Shown here piece by piece: positions 33,387-42,635 of a stretch of 64,000 nt of DNA. Positions within the stretch are counted from its first letter, which is position 1. Each line of letters opens with the position of its first letter. The DNA is taken from NCBI GenBank assembly GCA_036505215.1, contig DASXTW010000085.1:1-64000 (forward strand), given 5' to 3'. Both the position numbers and the translations under genes were made by a program. The notes under the pieces are model-generated. The model ran no database searches. It was not told the origin of the DNA and was given only the letters and a program-made list of their open reading frames with translations. This DNA comes from DASXTW01 sp036505215 (GTDB lineage Bacteria; Actinomycetota; UBA4738).

Positions 33387-36300
33387 ATGAAGGCTCGTGC
33401 CAGAGGCACGGAAGAAGGATCGCCGCGCGCGCCGGCGAAGAAGCGGGCCGCCCGACCTGCGTCGAAGAACGGCCACAGCGAAGACGGCGACCTCGTGCTC
33501 CAAGAGCTGCTCGATGCGCTCGTCGAGCTCAAGCGGGGCGACTTCCGCGTGCGACTGCCCGCCCGACGCTCGGGTCTGCCGGGCAGGATCGGGGGGGCGT
33601 TCAACGATTGCGTGGAACTGATCGATGGGACGACGCGAGAGATCGACAGGGTGTCCAGGCTGGTGGGTCGCGAAGGCCGCGTGTCGGAGCGAATCGTCCT
33701 GACCGGGGCCGAGGGGACCTGGGCGGCCCGAGCAGCCGCGATGAACGGGCTCATCGACGATCTGATCCGCCCGATGACGGAGATCGCCCGGGTGATCGAG
33801 GCCGTTGCGCTCGGCGATCTCTCCCAGAGGGTGGCGCTCAGCATCCACGGGAGACCGATCAGGGGCGAGTATCTACGGATCGGGAAGGCCGTCAACGCCA
33901 TGGTCGACCAGCTCTCCTCGTTCGGCGCCGAGGTCAGCCGCGTGGCGAAGGAAGTTGGTACGGATGGCAAGCTCGGCGGCCAGGCGAAGGTCAGAGGCCT
34001 CTCCGGCAGGTGGAAGGACCTGACCGACAACGTCAACCTGATGGCCTCCAACCTCACTGCCCAGGTGCGCGACATCGCTCGGGTCGCCACGGCCGTGGCG
34101 AGGGGGGACCTTTCCCAAAAGATCACCGTCGACGTCAAGGGCGAGATCGTCGAGCTGAAGAACACCATCAACACAATGGTCGACCAGCTCTCCTCGTTCG
34201 CCGACGAGGTGACGCGCGTCGCGCGCGAGGTGGGCACCGAGGGGAAGCTCGGGGGTCAGGCCAACGTGAAGGGCGTGTCGGGCACGTGGAGAGACCTCAC
34301 GGACAGCGTCAACCTCATGGCGTCGAACCTGACGAGTCAGGTCCGGAACATCGCGCAGGTAGCGAGCGCGGTCGCCCGGGGGGATCTGTCCCAGAAGATC
34401 ACCGTCGGAGCCGAGGGGGAGGTCGCCGCGCTTGCCGACACCATCAACTCGATGACCGACACGCTGCGCGTCTTCGGCGACGAAGTCACGCGCGTTCGCG
34501 CGCGAGGTCGGTACCGAGGGCAGGCTTGGTGGACAGGCCGAAGTCCCCGGGGTCGCGGGGACGTGGAAGGACCTGACCGAGAGCGTGAACTCTATGGCCT
34601 TCAACCTCACCGCCCAGGTCCGCAACATCGCCCAGGTGGCAACGGCGGTCGCCAAGGGCGATCTTTCGCAGAAGATCACGGTCGACGTCCGCGGCGAGAT
34701 CCTCGAGCTGAAGGACACCATCAACACGATGGTGGATCAGCTTTCATCGTTTGCGGACGAGGTCACCCGAGTCGCTCGCGAGGTGGGCACCGAGGGGAAC
34801 CTCGGCGGCCAGGCGCAGGTGAAGGGCGTCTCAGGAACGTGGAAAGACTTGACCGACAACGTCAACTTCATGGCGTCCAACCTGACCAGTCAGGTGCGCG
34901 ACATCGCGCGGGTGACGACCGCGGTGGCCAAGGGCGACCTCTCGCAGAAGATCACCGTGGACGTCAAGGGCGAGATCCTCGAGCTCAAGGACACCATCAA
35001 CACGATGGTCGACCAGTTGAGGTCGTTCGCCGATGAGGTGACGCGCGTCGCGCGCGAGGTCGGAACGGAGGGCAGGCTGGGTGGCCAGGCTGAGGTATTC
35101 GGTGTCTCGGGAACATGGAAGGGCCTGACCGACAGCGTGAACTTCATGGCCTCGAACCTGACCGACCAGGTGTGGAACATCGCCCAGGTGGCCACGGCCG
35201 TCGCTCGTGGCGACCTGTCGCAGAAGATCACGGTCGATGTCCGCGGCGAGATCCTCGAGCTGAAAGACACCATCAACACGATGGTGGATCAGCTTCGAGC
35301 GTTCGCCGACGAGGTCACCCGCGTCGCGCGCGAGGTGGGGACCGAAGGCAAGCTGGGGGGTCAGGCGGAGGTGTTGGGCGTCGCAGGCACGTGGAAGGAC
35401 CTCACCGACAACGTCAACTTCATGGCGTCCAACCTGACCAGCCAGGTGCGCGACATCGCACGGGTGACGACCGCGGTGGCCAAGGGCGACCTCTCGCAGA
35501 AGATCACCGTCGACGTCCGGGGCGAGATCCTCGAGCTCAAGAACACCATCAACACCATGGTGGACCAGCTCTCCTCGTTCGCCGACGAGGTCACCCGCGT
35601 GGCGCGCGAAGTGGGCACCGAAGGCAAGCTCGGGGGCCAGGCACAGGTCCCCGGTGTCGGGGGCACCTGGAAGGGCCTCACGGAGAATGTGAATTCCATG
35701 GCGTCGAACCTGACGGGCCAGGTGCGGACATCGCCCAGGTCACCACGGCGGTTGCCCGTGGCGACCTGTCGCACAAGATCACCGTGGACGTCAAGGGGGA
35801 GATCCTGGAGCTCAAGAACACCATCAACACCATGGTGGACCAGCTCTCCTCCTTCGCCGACGAGGTGACTCGGGTCGCCCGCGAGGTGGGGACCGAGGGA
35901 AAGCTCGGCGGCCAGGCCCACGTACCCGGCGTATCGGGGACGTGGAAGGACCTGACCGACAACGTGAACTCCATGGCCGGAAACCTGACCGCGCAGGTCC
36001 GGAACATCGCTCAGGTGGCGACGGCCGTCGCTCGCGGGGATCTGTCGCAGAAGGTCACGGTCGATGTACGAGGGGAGATCCTGGAGCTGAAAGACACGAT
36101 CAACACCATGGTCGATCAGCTCTCCTCATTCGCCGACGAGGTCACCCGGGTGGCGCACGAGGTGGGGACGGAGGGGAAGCTCGGCGGGCAGGCCGAGGTC
36201 GAGGACGTCTCTGGTACCTGGCGCCATCTGACCGAGAGCGTCAACCAGCTTGCCCAGAACCTGACGACTCAGGTCCGAGCGATCGCCGACGTGGCAACTG

Positions 36301-38474
36301 CCGTTACCCAGGGCGACCTCACGCGTAGCATCGACGTGGAGGCCCGGGGGGAAGTCTCGGAGCTCAGGAACAACATCAACTACATGATCCGCAACCTTCG
36401 TGAGACCACACAGAAGAGCGCGGAGCAGGACTGGCTCAAGACGAACCTCGCCCGGATCTCCCGTTTGATGCAAGGACAGCGAGACCTGCGGGAGCTCTCC
36501 CAATTGATCATGTCCGAGGTCACCCCGGTGGTGTCCGCGCAACATGGCGCGTTCTTCATGGCCGGTGCCGAGGGGAGCGACCTCGAGCTGAGACTGATCG
36601 CCTCGTACGCGTACAAGTCCCGGAAGAAAGCGTCCAACCAGTTTCGTCTGGGCGAGGGTCTCGTCGGCCAGGCGGCAGTCGAAAAGAAGCCAATACTGGT
36701 AACCGATCCCCCCGAGGGCTACATCCGGGTTTCCTCCGGCATCGGGGAAGGACGGCCCGCCGCGATCGTCGTGCTCCCAGTCGTCTTCGAAGAACAGGTC
36801 CTGGCCGTCATCGAGCTCGCCTCGTTCAAGCCGTTCACGGAAGCCAGCTTGATGTTCCTCGAACAGCTGGTCGAGACGATCGGTGTCGTTCTCAACGGCG
36901 TTATTGCGAACATGCGAACCGAGGAGCTGCTCGCCGAGTCCCAGCGACTGGCCCAGGAGCTCCAGAGCCAATCCATGGAGCTGCAGCACGGACAGGAGAG
37001 GCTGCGGCAGACGAACGCGGAGCTCGAGGAGAAGGCACGCCAGTTGGAGGAGCAGAACCGCAGCATCGAGCTCAAGAACCGCGAGATCGAGATCGCGAGA
37101 AAGGGCTTGGAAGAGAAGGCGCGGCAGCTTGCTCTGGCCTCCAAGTACAAGTCCGAATTCCTCGCGAACATGTCCCACGAGCTGCGCACTCCTCTCAACA
37201 GCCTGATGGTCCTCGCGCAGCTCCTCGCTTCGAATCCCGATGGCACTCTCTCTTCCCGGCAGGTGGAGTTCGCCGACACGATCTACGATGCGGGGAAGGA
37301 TCTTCTTGGCTTGATCAACGACATCTTGGACCTGAGTAAGGTCGAGGCCGGACGGCTCGACATCACCCCCGCCGACGTGGCGGTCGCCGACATCCGCGAG
37401 TCGATCGAGCAGGGATTCCGGCCACTCGCCGAGCAAAAGGGGCTCTCCCTCGACGTATCAATCGGAGCGGAGTGTCCGCCCTCCTTCGAAACCGATCTGC
37501 AACGGCTTCAGCAGATCCTGAACAACCTGCTGTCCAACGCGGTCAAGTTCACCAACGAAGGCGGTGTTACCGTTCGGATCGATCGAGCACCGGACGCCCT
37601 CGGCTACTCCACCTCTCAGCTCGAAAAAGCTGGAACCGTCCTCGCCTTCACGGTCAGCGACACGGGGATCGGGATCGCCCCGGACCAGCTCGATGCGATC
37701 TTCGAAGCGTTCCGCCAGGCGGACGGGACCGCCAGCCGCCGCTTCGGAGGCACCGGCCTCGGTCTGTCCATCAGCCGGGAGGTGGCGCGCCTGCTCGGCG
37801 GAGAGATCCGCGTCGAGAGCAGCGTCGATGAAGGCAGCATGTTCACGCTGTACCTCCCACGGAGCTACGTTCCAGTCGAGCCTGCGAGCCGCGAGACAGC
37901 GCGCCCCTCTCTGCACGAGCAGGACAAGGCCGCGTCGATCGAAGCACGCGACGGGCGCAGCCGCGAACTGCCAGAGCAGTCGGAGCCATTGAGCGTCGTC
38001 CTCTTCGAGCCGCAGCCGAGCGACGGGCAAGATCTCGCAGATTTCCTTCGAGCGCGGAACGGCATGCCGCTCACCACCGGAGGCGGGAAGGAGGAGCTGC
38101 TGGCCGGGAAGCAGGTCCTCATCGTCGACGATGACATCCGGAACGTCTTCGCACTCACGAACGCGCTCGAAAGCCAGGGCTCGACCGTGCTGTTCGCGGA
38201 GAACGGCCGCGAGGCGCTGGATGTCCTGTATCGCAACCCCGAGATCGACCTCGTCTTGATGGACATCATGATGCCCGACATGGACGGGTACGAGACGACG
38301 AGGACGATCCGGAGCACCCCTCAGTTCGCGGAGCTCCCGATCATCGCAGTCACGGCCAAGGCCATGAAAGGGGACCGCGAAAAGACATTGGCCGCGGGGG
38401 CCACCGACTACATCGCCAAGCCCCTGGACGTGGACGAGCTGCTGGCCAAGGTTCGGGCCCGTCTGCTCGGATAA
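33387..38474 (+). CDS. Giant HAMP-array hybrid histidine kinase (two compensating frameshifts in this sequence)
   Basis: With both frameshifts corrected, this is one protein of about 1,695 residues and no membrane segment, resembling fungal Nik1/group III osmosensing kinases and their bacterial relatives. A degenerate HAMP-like N-terminus is followed by about ten HAMP units of ~92 residues, each with GDLSQKITV, NTMVDQLSSFADEVTRVAREVG and GTWKDLT. Then come a GAF domain (nt about 36500-36900), a long coiled coil, HisKA with MSHELRTPL (His codon at 37174), HATPase (NLLSNAVKFTNEG; GGTGLGLSIS) and a C-terminal receiver with LVLMDIMMPDMDG. Reading is in one frame from 33387 to about 34495, shifted until about 35726, then back. 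AAGGGGGG precedes the ATG. Likely a cytosolic stress sensor with a phosphorelay output. Confidence 0.85.
34494..34497 (+). other. Frameshift 1 (one extra T)
   Basis: Here the sequence reads GCGTTCGCGCGCGAGG, whereas parallel repeats read GCGTCGCGCGCGAGG. The extra T moves the HAMP reading to the next frame. It is opposite in sign to the change near 35726. Confidence 0.8.
35724..35728 (+). other. Frameshift 2 (one missing base)
   Basis: Here the sequence reads CAGGTGCGGACATCGCC where parallel units read CAGGTGCGCGACATCGC. The missing base restores the original frame after about 1.23 kb. Confidence 0.8.
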
Positions 38475-38477
38475 CCG

Positions 38478-39629
38478 ATGGCGACCATCCTGCTGGTCGA
38501 TGATCGAGCCGAGAATCTGCGCGCGCTCGAGGCCGTGCTCGAACCTCTCGGACACACCCTGCTCAGGGCGCAGTCTGCCGACGAGGCGCTCGCGTGCCTC
38601 CTGAGGGAGGAGGTCGCTCTCATCCTCCTCGACGTGATGATGCCGGGGCTCGACGGATTCGAGACAGCAGAGCTCATCAAGCAGAGAGAGAGAACCCGCG
38701 ACATCCCGATCATTTTCCTGACGGCCATCAACCAGGCCATCGAACATCACCTCAGGGGATACGAAGTGGGCGCAGTGGATTACATCAACAAGCCATTCGA
38801 CGCCCACATCCTCCGCTCGAAGGTATCCGTGTTCCTCGATCTCAACGAGAAGCGCGACCTGTTGCGGGCGCAGACCGAAGAGCTCCGGAAACGGCTGAAC
38901 GAGCGGGACCGAGCGCAGCGCGCGCTGGTGCGCCGGACCGCCGAGCTGGCGCGATCCAACAGGGAGCTCGACCAGTTGGTTCAGATCGCCTCTCACGACA
39001 TCCGTGAGCCACTTGACACCATGGCGGGATTCCTCGAGATCATCGCTCAGGAATCCGCCCGTTCGGCCGGGGACGATGTCCGGCTCCTGCTCACCCGGGC
39101 AATCGCCCAGGTCGAGCGCATGCGCGACGCGATCGACAAACTGGTCGGGTCGGCGAGCTCTGGCCAGGGGCTCGAAGCGAGCGAGGTCGTGGCTTTCGAC
39201 AAGGTCCTCGACCAGGCGCTCGACGATCTCGAGAGCCCATTGGCGGAGAACGGCGCGCGCGTCGTCCGATCGCCACTCCCAGCCGTACGCGGAGACTTCT
39301 GGCAGCTCGTCGAGTTGGTCGAGGTCCTGATCGAACACGCCCTCAAGCTTCGAGGGGACGAAGCTCCCGAAGTGCGAATCCACGCGAGTGAAGGCTCGAC
39401 GGAGCATCTGATCTCGATCGGCAACAACGGGGTTGCGATCGACCCGCGTGATGCCGCTCGGCGCTTCACCGTGTTCGCCACGATGGGCTCCCCGTCCGGT
39501 GGGATCCTCGACGTCGGTCTGGTCACGTGCCGCAGGATCATCGAGCGGCACGGTGGGCGAATCTGGCTCGAATCTCAGCCGGGAAGCGGATCCACGGTCT
39601 TCTTCACGCTTCCCCCAGCCGAGCACTGA
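38478..39629 (+). CDS. Receiver-histidine kinase protein
   Basis: A 383-residue soluble protein 3 nt downstream of the HAMP-array kinase. The receiver domain has D52 in LILLDVMMPGLDG and the conserved NKPF lysine. A coiled coil then leads to a HisKA-like helix with IASHDIREPL (H173). The ATPase part is divergent: the N-box region reads LIEHALKLRG, but GNNGVAIDP and a C-terminal GGRIWLESQPGSGSTVFFTLP remain. It is probably a phosphorelay partner of the hybrid kinase; whether the ATPase is active is uncertain. Co-transcription with both neighbours is likely. Confidence 0.85.
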   Translation: MATILLVDDRAENLRALEAVLEPLGHTLLRAQSADEALACLLREEVALILLDVMMPGLDGFETAELIKQRERTRDIPIIFLTAINQAIEHHLRGYEVGAVDYINKPFDAHILRSKVSVFLDLNEKRDLLRAQTEELRKRLNERDRAQRALVRRTAELARSNRELDQLVQIASHDIREPLDTMAGFLEIIAQESARSAGDDVRLLLTRAIAQVERMRDAIDKLVGSASSGQGLEASEVVAFDKVLDQALDDLESPLAENGARVVRSPLPAVRGDFWQLVELVEVLIEHALKLRGDEAPEVRIHASEGSTEHLISIGNNGVAIDPRDAARRFTVFATMGSPSGGILDVGLVTCRRIIERHGGRIWLESQPGSGSTVFFTLPPAEH

Positions 39630-40390
39630 TGTTCACCCTCCTGGTGGTCGACGACGATGCAGATTCCCGGTTGCTCGTTGCCCACGCGCTCAGGGGATCG
39701 GAGACGTTCCAGATCATCGGCGAGGCGGCGGGGGCCGAAGATGCCGTTTCCCTGGCCTCATCGTGGCATCCCGACATCGTGATGTTGGATCCGGTGCTGG
39801 TGGGAGCAGACGGCCTGTGGGCGCTGCCCCGCGTCCGCGAAGCTGCTCCGGGAACGAAGGTCGTGCTCCATTCATCGTTCCCATCATCAGAGCTTCGATT
39901 TGCCGCCTTGTCCGGGGGAGCCGTCGGATATCTCGAGAAGAGTCGCCCCCGACTGACCCTCGGCGACGACCTGCTTGCCGTGTGCGGTCTGCTCGATGTC
40001 GTCGAGGCTGGGATCAACGAGGCAAAGGCGCGCCTTGGTCCGAACCTCCAGACGCCACGCCTGGCGAGACGCTTCGTCAAGCAAGCGCTCGATCGATGGG
40101 GAGTGAGGAGCGAGGTCGAGCTGGTCGAGCTCCTCGTGAGCGAACTCGTCACCAACTCCATCGTCCACGCCCGGTCCGACGTGGAAGTCTCCGTTACCGT
40201 TGCTTCGGACCTCGTACGCGTGGCCGTGTTCGATTCCAGCCTCGAACCGCCGATCCGTAGGGCGGTACGACCAGACGGGGCATCGGGTCGTGGCCTCCTC
40301 ATGCTCGACGCGCTCTGTTCAGCCTGGGGAAGCGACGTCACGCCCGGGGGGAAGAGCGTGTGGTTCGAGATCAAGAACGAATTCCGCTGA
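39629..40390 (+). CDS. Receiver domain fused to RsbW-like HATPase
   Basis: A 253-residue protein with a receiver domain (D54 in IVMLDPVLVGADG, typical length ~120) followed by a HATPase_c_2 domain of the anti-sigma/serine kinase type (LLVSELVTNSIVHA; later GRGLLMLDALCSAWG). This pairing could let a two-component kinase control a partner-switching switch: phosphorylation of the receiver would gate the RsbW-like part. The start ATG shares its A with the preceding stop codon, so translation is coupled. The SpoIIE phosphatase at the head of the island would be the natural antagonist; this link is inferred. Confidence 0.85.
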   Translation: MFTLLVVDDDADSRLLVAHALRGSETFQIIGEAAGAEDAVSLASSWHPDIVMLDPVLVGADGLWALPRVREAAPGTKVVLHSSFPSSELRFAALSGGAVGYLEKSRPRLTLGDDLLAVCGLLDVVEAGINEAKARLGPNLQTPRLARRFVKQALDRWGVRSEVELVELLVSELVTNSIVHARSDVEVSVTVASDLVRVAVFDSSLEPPIRRAVRPDGASGRGLLMLDALCSAWGSDVTPGGKSVWFEIKNEFR

Positions 40391-40414
40391 CCCTTCGTTG
40401 TCATCGGGCTCGGT

Positions 40415-40420
40415 TATTCT
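40415..40420 (+). promoter_or_regulatory. -10 box TATTCT of leaderless promoter
   Basis: TATTCT is followed by 6 nt and the ATG at 40427; no Shine-Dalgarno is present. It suggests the cyclase gene has its own promoter despite lying 36 nt after the previous gene. Confidence 0.5.
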
Positions 40421-40426
40421 CTGGGC

Positions 40427-41614
40427 ATGGCCCAGCTCAAAGCCAGTGAACGGGCGAGCCTCCCCGACAGCGCCTTCGCCTACGTCGACTCTCGAGGCCG
40501 GCGACGGCTGCCGATCCACGACGAGTCTCACGTGCGGAACGCGCTCGCTCGGTTCAATCAGGTCTCCTTCGAAGATGATGCGGCCCGGGAGCGCGCCCGC
40601 AAGCGGCTGCTGAACGCCGCGAAAAGGTACGGGATCGTGCCCGTGGGGTTCATCGACGGGCAGCTCCGATCGGAGCGCAGGCACGCAGCGGCCGGCCGCC
40701 TGGTGATCGAGCTCGGTCGGATGGGCGCACCCGGCGAGCTCGAGCAGCAACTGCGAAGCGCGCTGCGGGATCCCACCCTTGCCGTTCTGCACTGGTCGGA
40801 AGCGGCCGGGTCGTACCTGGACGGCGCGGGCAAGCCGGTCCCGCTGCCTGCTGATCAGGAGCAGCGGGTGGTGACCTATCTCGAGCGCCAGGGCCGGCCG
40901 ATGACCGCGATCGTGCACGATCCGGCCGTCCTCGACGATCCGGATCTCACCGAGACCGTGCTTGCCGCTGTGCGCTTCGTCATCGAGAAAGACCGGCTCC
41001 ACGGCCAGGTCCAGGCCCGATCGACCAATGCCGCGACGCTCCCCACCGGCTTCGTCACCTTCCTGTTGACCGACATCGAGGGCTCCACGGCTCTTCTCAG
41101 GCAGCTGGGCGACCGCTACGCGGGCCTGCTGAACGACGTCCGCAGGATCGTTCGGCAGGCCGTGCTGCGGGCCGGAGGCCGCGCGGTCGATGCCCACGCC
41201 GACGAGTTCTTCGCGGTCTTCGAGCGCGTGGTCCCTGCCATCGAGGCGGCCATCTCCATCCAGCGCACGATGAGCGAGCGGACCTGGCCCGACGATCTGC
41301 AATGCCGGGTCCGTGCCGGAATCCACAGCGGCAGTCCCACCCTGACCGACACCGGGTACATCGGCCTGCCCGTCCACACGGCAGCTCGGGTCTGCTGGGC
41401 GGCCCACGGCGGCCAGATCGTCGTCTCCGGCGAGACCAAAAGAGCGGTCGAGGGATCCGTGCCGGCCGGCGTCCGCTTCCGAAGCCTCGGCCGACATCGC
41501 TTCCCCGGGCTGACTCAGCCGGAAGCGCTCTTCCAGGTCGAGGCCGACGGACTCCTCGCCGACTTCCCGCCTCTACGGATGGGAGCCGCCTCCTCCACCG
41601 AGCCACGCCGTTAG
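40427..41614 (+). CDS. Class III nucleotide cyclase with DUF6582-like N-terminus
   Basis: A 395-residue protein. Residues 1-70 (LPDSAFAYVDSRGRRRLPIHDESHV, then ARFNQ and RKRLLNAAKRYGI) resemble a small domain otherwise seen in phage- or stress-related proteins. A middle region of unknown fold (about 75-195) follows. The C-terminal catalytic domain (about 205-385) has the metal aspartates D216 in LLTDIEGST and D259 in HADEFFAVF; the usual transition-state asparagine position reads His in VHTAARV, as in several actinobacterial relatives. It probably makes cAMP, but activity should not be assumed. It has its own leaderless-type promoter. Confidence 0.8.
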   Translation: MAQLKASERASLPDSAFAYVDSRGRRRLPIHDESHVRNALARFNQVSFEDDAARERARKRLLNAAKRYGIVPVGFIDGQLRSERRHAAAGRLVIELGRMGAPGELEQQLRSALRDPTLAVLHWSEAAGSYLDGAGKPVPLPADQEQRVVTYLERQGRPMTAIVHDPAVLDDPDLTETVLAAVRFVIEKDRLHGQVQARSTNAATLPTGFVTFLLTDIEGSTALLRQLGDRYAGLLNDVRRIVRQAVLRAGGRAVDAHADEFFAVFERVVPAIEAAISIQRTMSERTWPDDLQCRVRAGIHSGSPTLTDTGYIGLPVHTAARVCWAAHGGQIVVSGETKRAVEGSVPAGVRFRSLGRHRFPGLTQPEALFQVEADGLLADFPPLRMGAASSTEPRR

Positions 41615-41672
41615 CTCGGGGGCCATTACTGGGGCTCTGGCTCAAAGATCGTGAAGCCGTGGCTCGTGGTGA

Positions 41673-42272
41673 TCAGAGGGCCTGGGCATCCCTCGTGTCA
41701 GTACTCTGTGTGTCAGGGCGCTGGTAGCGGAGGAGGACGACCCCGTTGCCGAAGGTCCGGGTCTCGGCGAGCTGGAGATCGATCTTGGTGTCTGATGCCT
41801 GGAACAGGGGCTTGCCCTGTCCAATGAGGACTGGGTGGACATAGAGCCGGTACTCGTCGATCAGGTCGTGTCGCATGAAGGCTGCGGCGATGTCGGCCCC
41901 GCCGAGCACCAGGTCCCCGCCGGGCCGTGCCTTGAGCTCCATGACCTCCTCGGGGACGACGTCTCGGACCACGGTGGTGTTCCAGTCGGCCCGCTCCAGG
42001 GTCCTGGAGTACACGATCTTGGGCATGTCCCGCCAGATGCGGGCGAACTCGACCATGGGGCCGGTGCTCGAGGGGTCCGTGTCGGCTGTCGGCCAGAATC
42101 CGGCCATCAGCTCATAGGTGACACGTCCGCTCAGGAACGCGCCCATCGCACTGAGCTGCTCATTGAAGTGGCGGTGCAGCTCATCATCGACCATGTGCCA
42201 ATCGAGCTCACGGTCCGGTCCCTCGATGAAGCCATCAAGAGACACCGACATCATCAAGATGATCTTTCTCAT
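41673..42272 (-). CDS. Dihydrofolate reductase family protein (RibD C-terminal-like)
   Basis: A 199-residue protein with the DHFR fold: an N-terminal MRKIILMMSVSLDGFIEGP, then SGRVTYELMAGFW, PKIVYSRTLE and VLGGADIAAAFMRHDLIDEYRLYVHPVLIGQGKPLF, which carry the NADPH-binding glycine motif. These stand-alone RibD_C proteins are widespread in actinobacteria and rarely characterised; they are usually not the folate enzyme. GGAGGG precedes the ATG at 42272. The gene is convergent with the cyclase and lies downstream of the tRNA-Arg gene on the same strand. Confidence 0.85.
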   Translation of the reverse strand: MRKIILMMSVSLDGFIEGPDRELDWHMVDDELHRHFNEQLSAMGAFLSGRVTYELMAGFWPTADTDPSSTGPMVEFARIWRDMPKIVYSRTLERADWNTTVVRDVVPEEVMELKARPGGDLVLGGADIAAAFMRHDLIDEYRLYVHPVLIGQGKPLFQASDTKIDLQLAETRTFGNGVVLLRYQRPDTQSTDTRDAQAL

Positions 42273-42478
42273 CGCGGTCCCTCCGAAGTCGTCCAGGTTG
42301 GGTCATTGTCCAGCATCGCCCGGCAGGCGAGGAAGCGTGCTGTCTCCATCTGTTCTTCCCGCATCTGCGTGACCTGTATGTCGACCGTCTCGAGGACTGC
42401 ACGGTCACGTAGCTTCAAGAACGAGTTTTGGATCTGGCCCACTTCTGACAGGGGTGTTCGGACAATGCACGGGGTCGG

Positions 42479-42550
<72 letters not shown>

Positions 42551-42612
42551 TCTGGCGCCCTCATCAGACGCATCAGCATCTTAGCAACGGCCGACAGGCC
42601 ACTCCCCACGAC

Positions 42613-42618
42613 TAATAT
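42613..42618 (+). promoter_or_regulatory. -10 box TAATAT upstream of argS
   Basis: TAATAT ends 17 nt before the ATG at 42636, giving a predicted 5' leader of about 10 nt. Confidence 0.45.
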
Positions 42619-42635
42619 CGGCCCGATCGTTGGCG

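Larger units (their letters stand above)
33780..36400 (+). repeat. Tandem 276-bp HAMP-encoding repeats (about ten units)
   Basis: Successive copies of the GDLSQ-type codons fall near 33813, 34104, 34380, 34657, 34933, 35209, 35485, 35760, 36036 and 36312. The spacing is 276 bp except where the extra base (34495) or missing base (35726) falls, and for the first, divergent unit. Internal units are highly alike at nucleotide level; the first and last units diverge. The run is long enough to challenge short-read assembly. Confidence 0.85.

Noticed and set aside
31491..33848. A 785-codon minus-strand open frame over the SpoIIE and HAMP genes
   Set aside because: It is antisense to two well-supported genes; its His/Asp/Gly-rich composition is a frame shadow.
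34495..35036. Programmed ribosomal frameshift in the HAMP gene
   Set aside because: There is no slippery heptamer or strong stimulatory structure at either site; two opposite single-base changes in near-identical repeats fit sequencing or assembly error, or mutation, better.
33780..36400. Possible CRISPR-like or satellite tandem repeat
   Set aside because: The 276-bp period, no spacers, and codon-phased HAMP protein repeats show that it is coding.
37458..39626. A 722-codon minus-strand open frame
   Set aside because: It is antisense to the kinase core and the receiver-kinase, and has no recognisable motifs.
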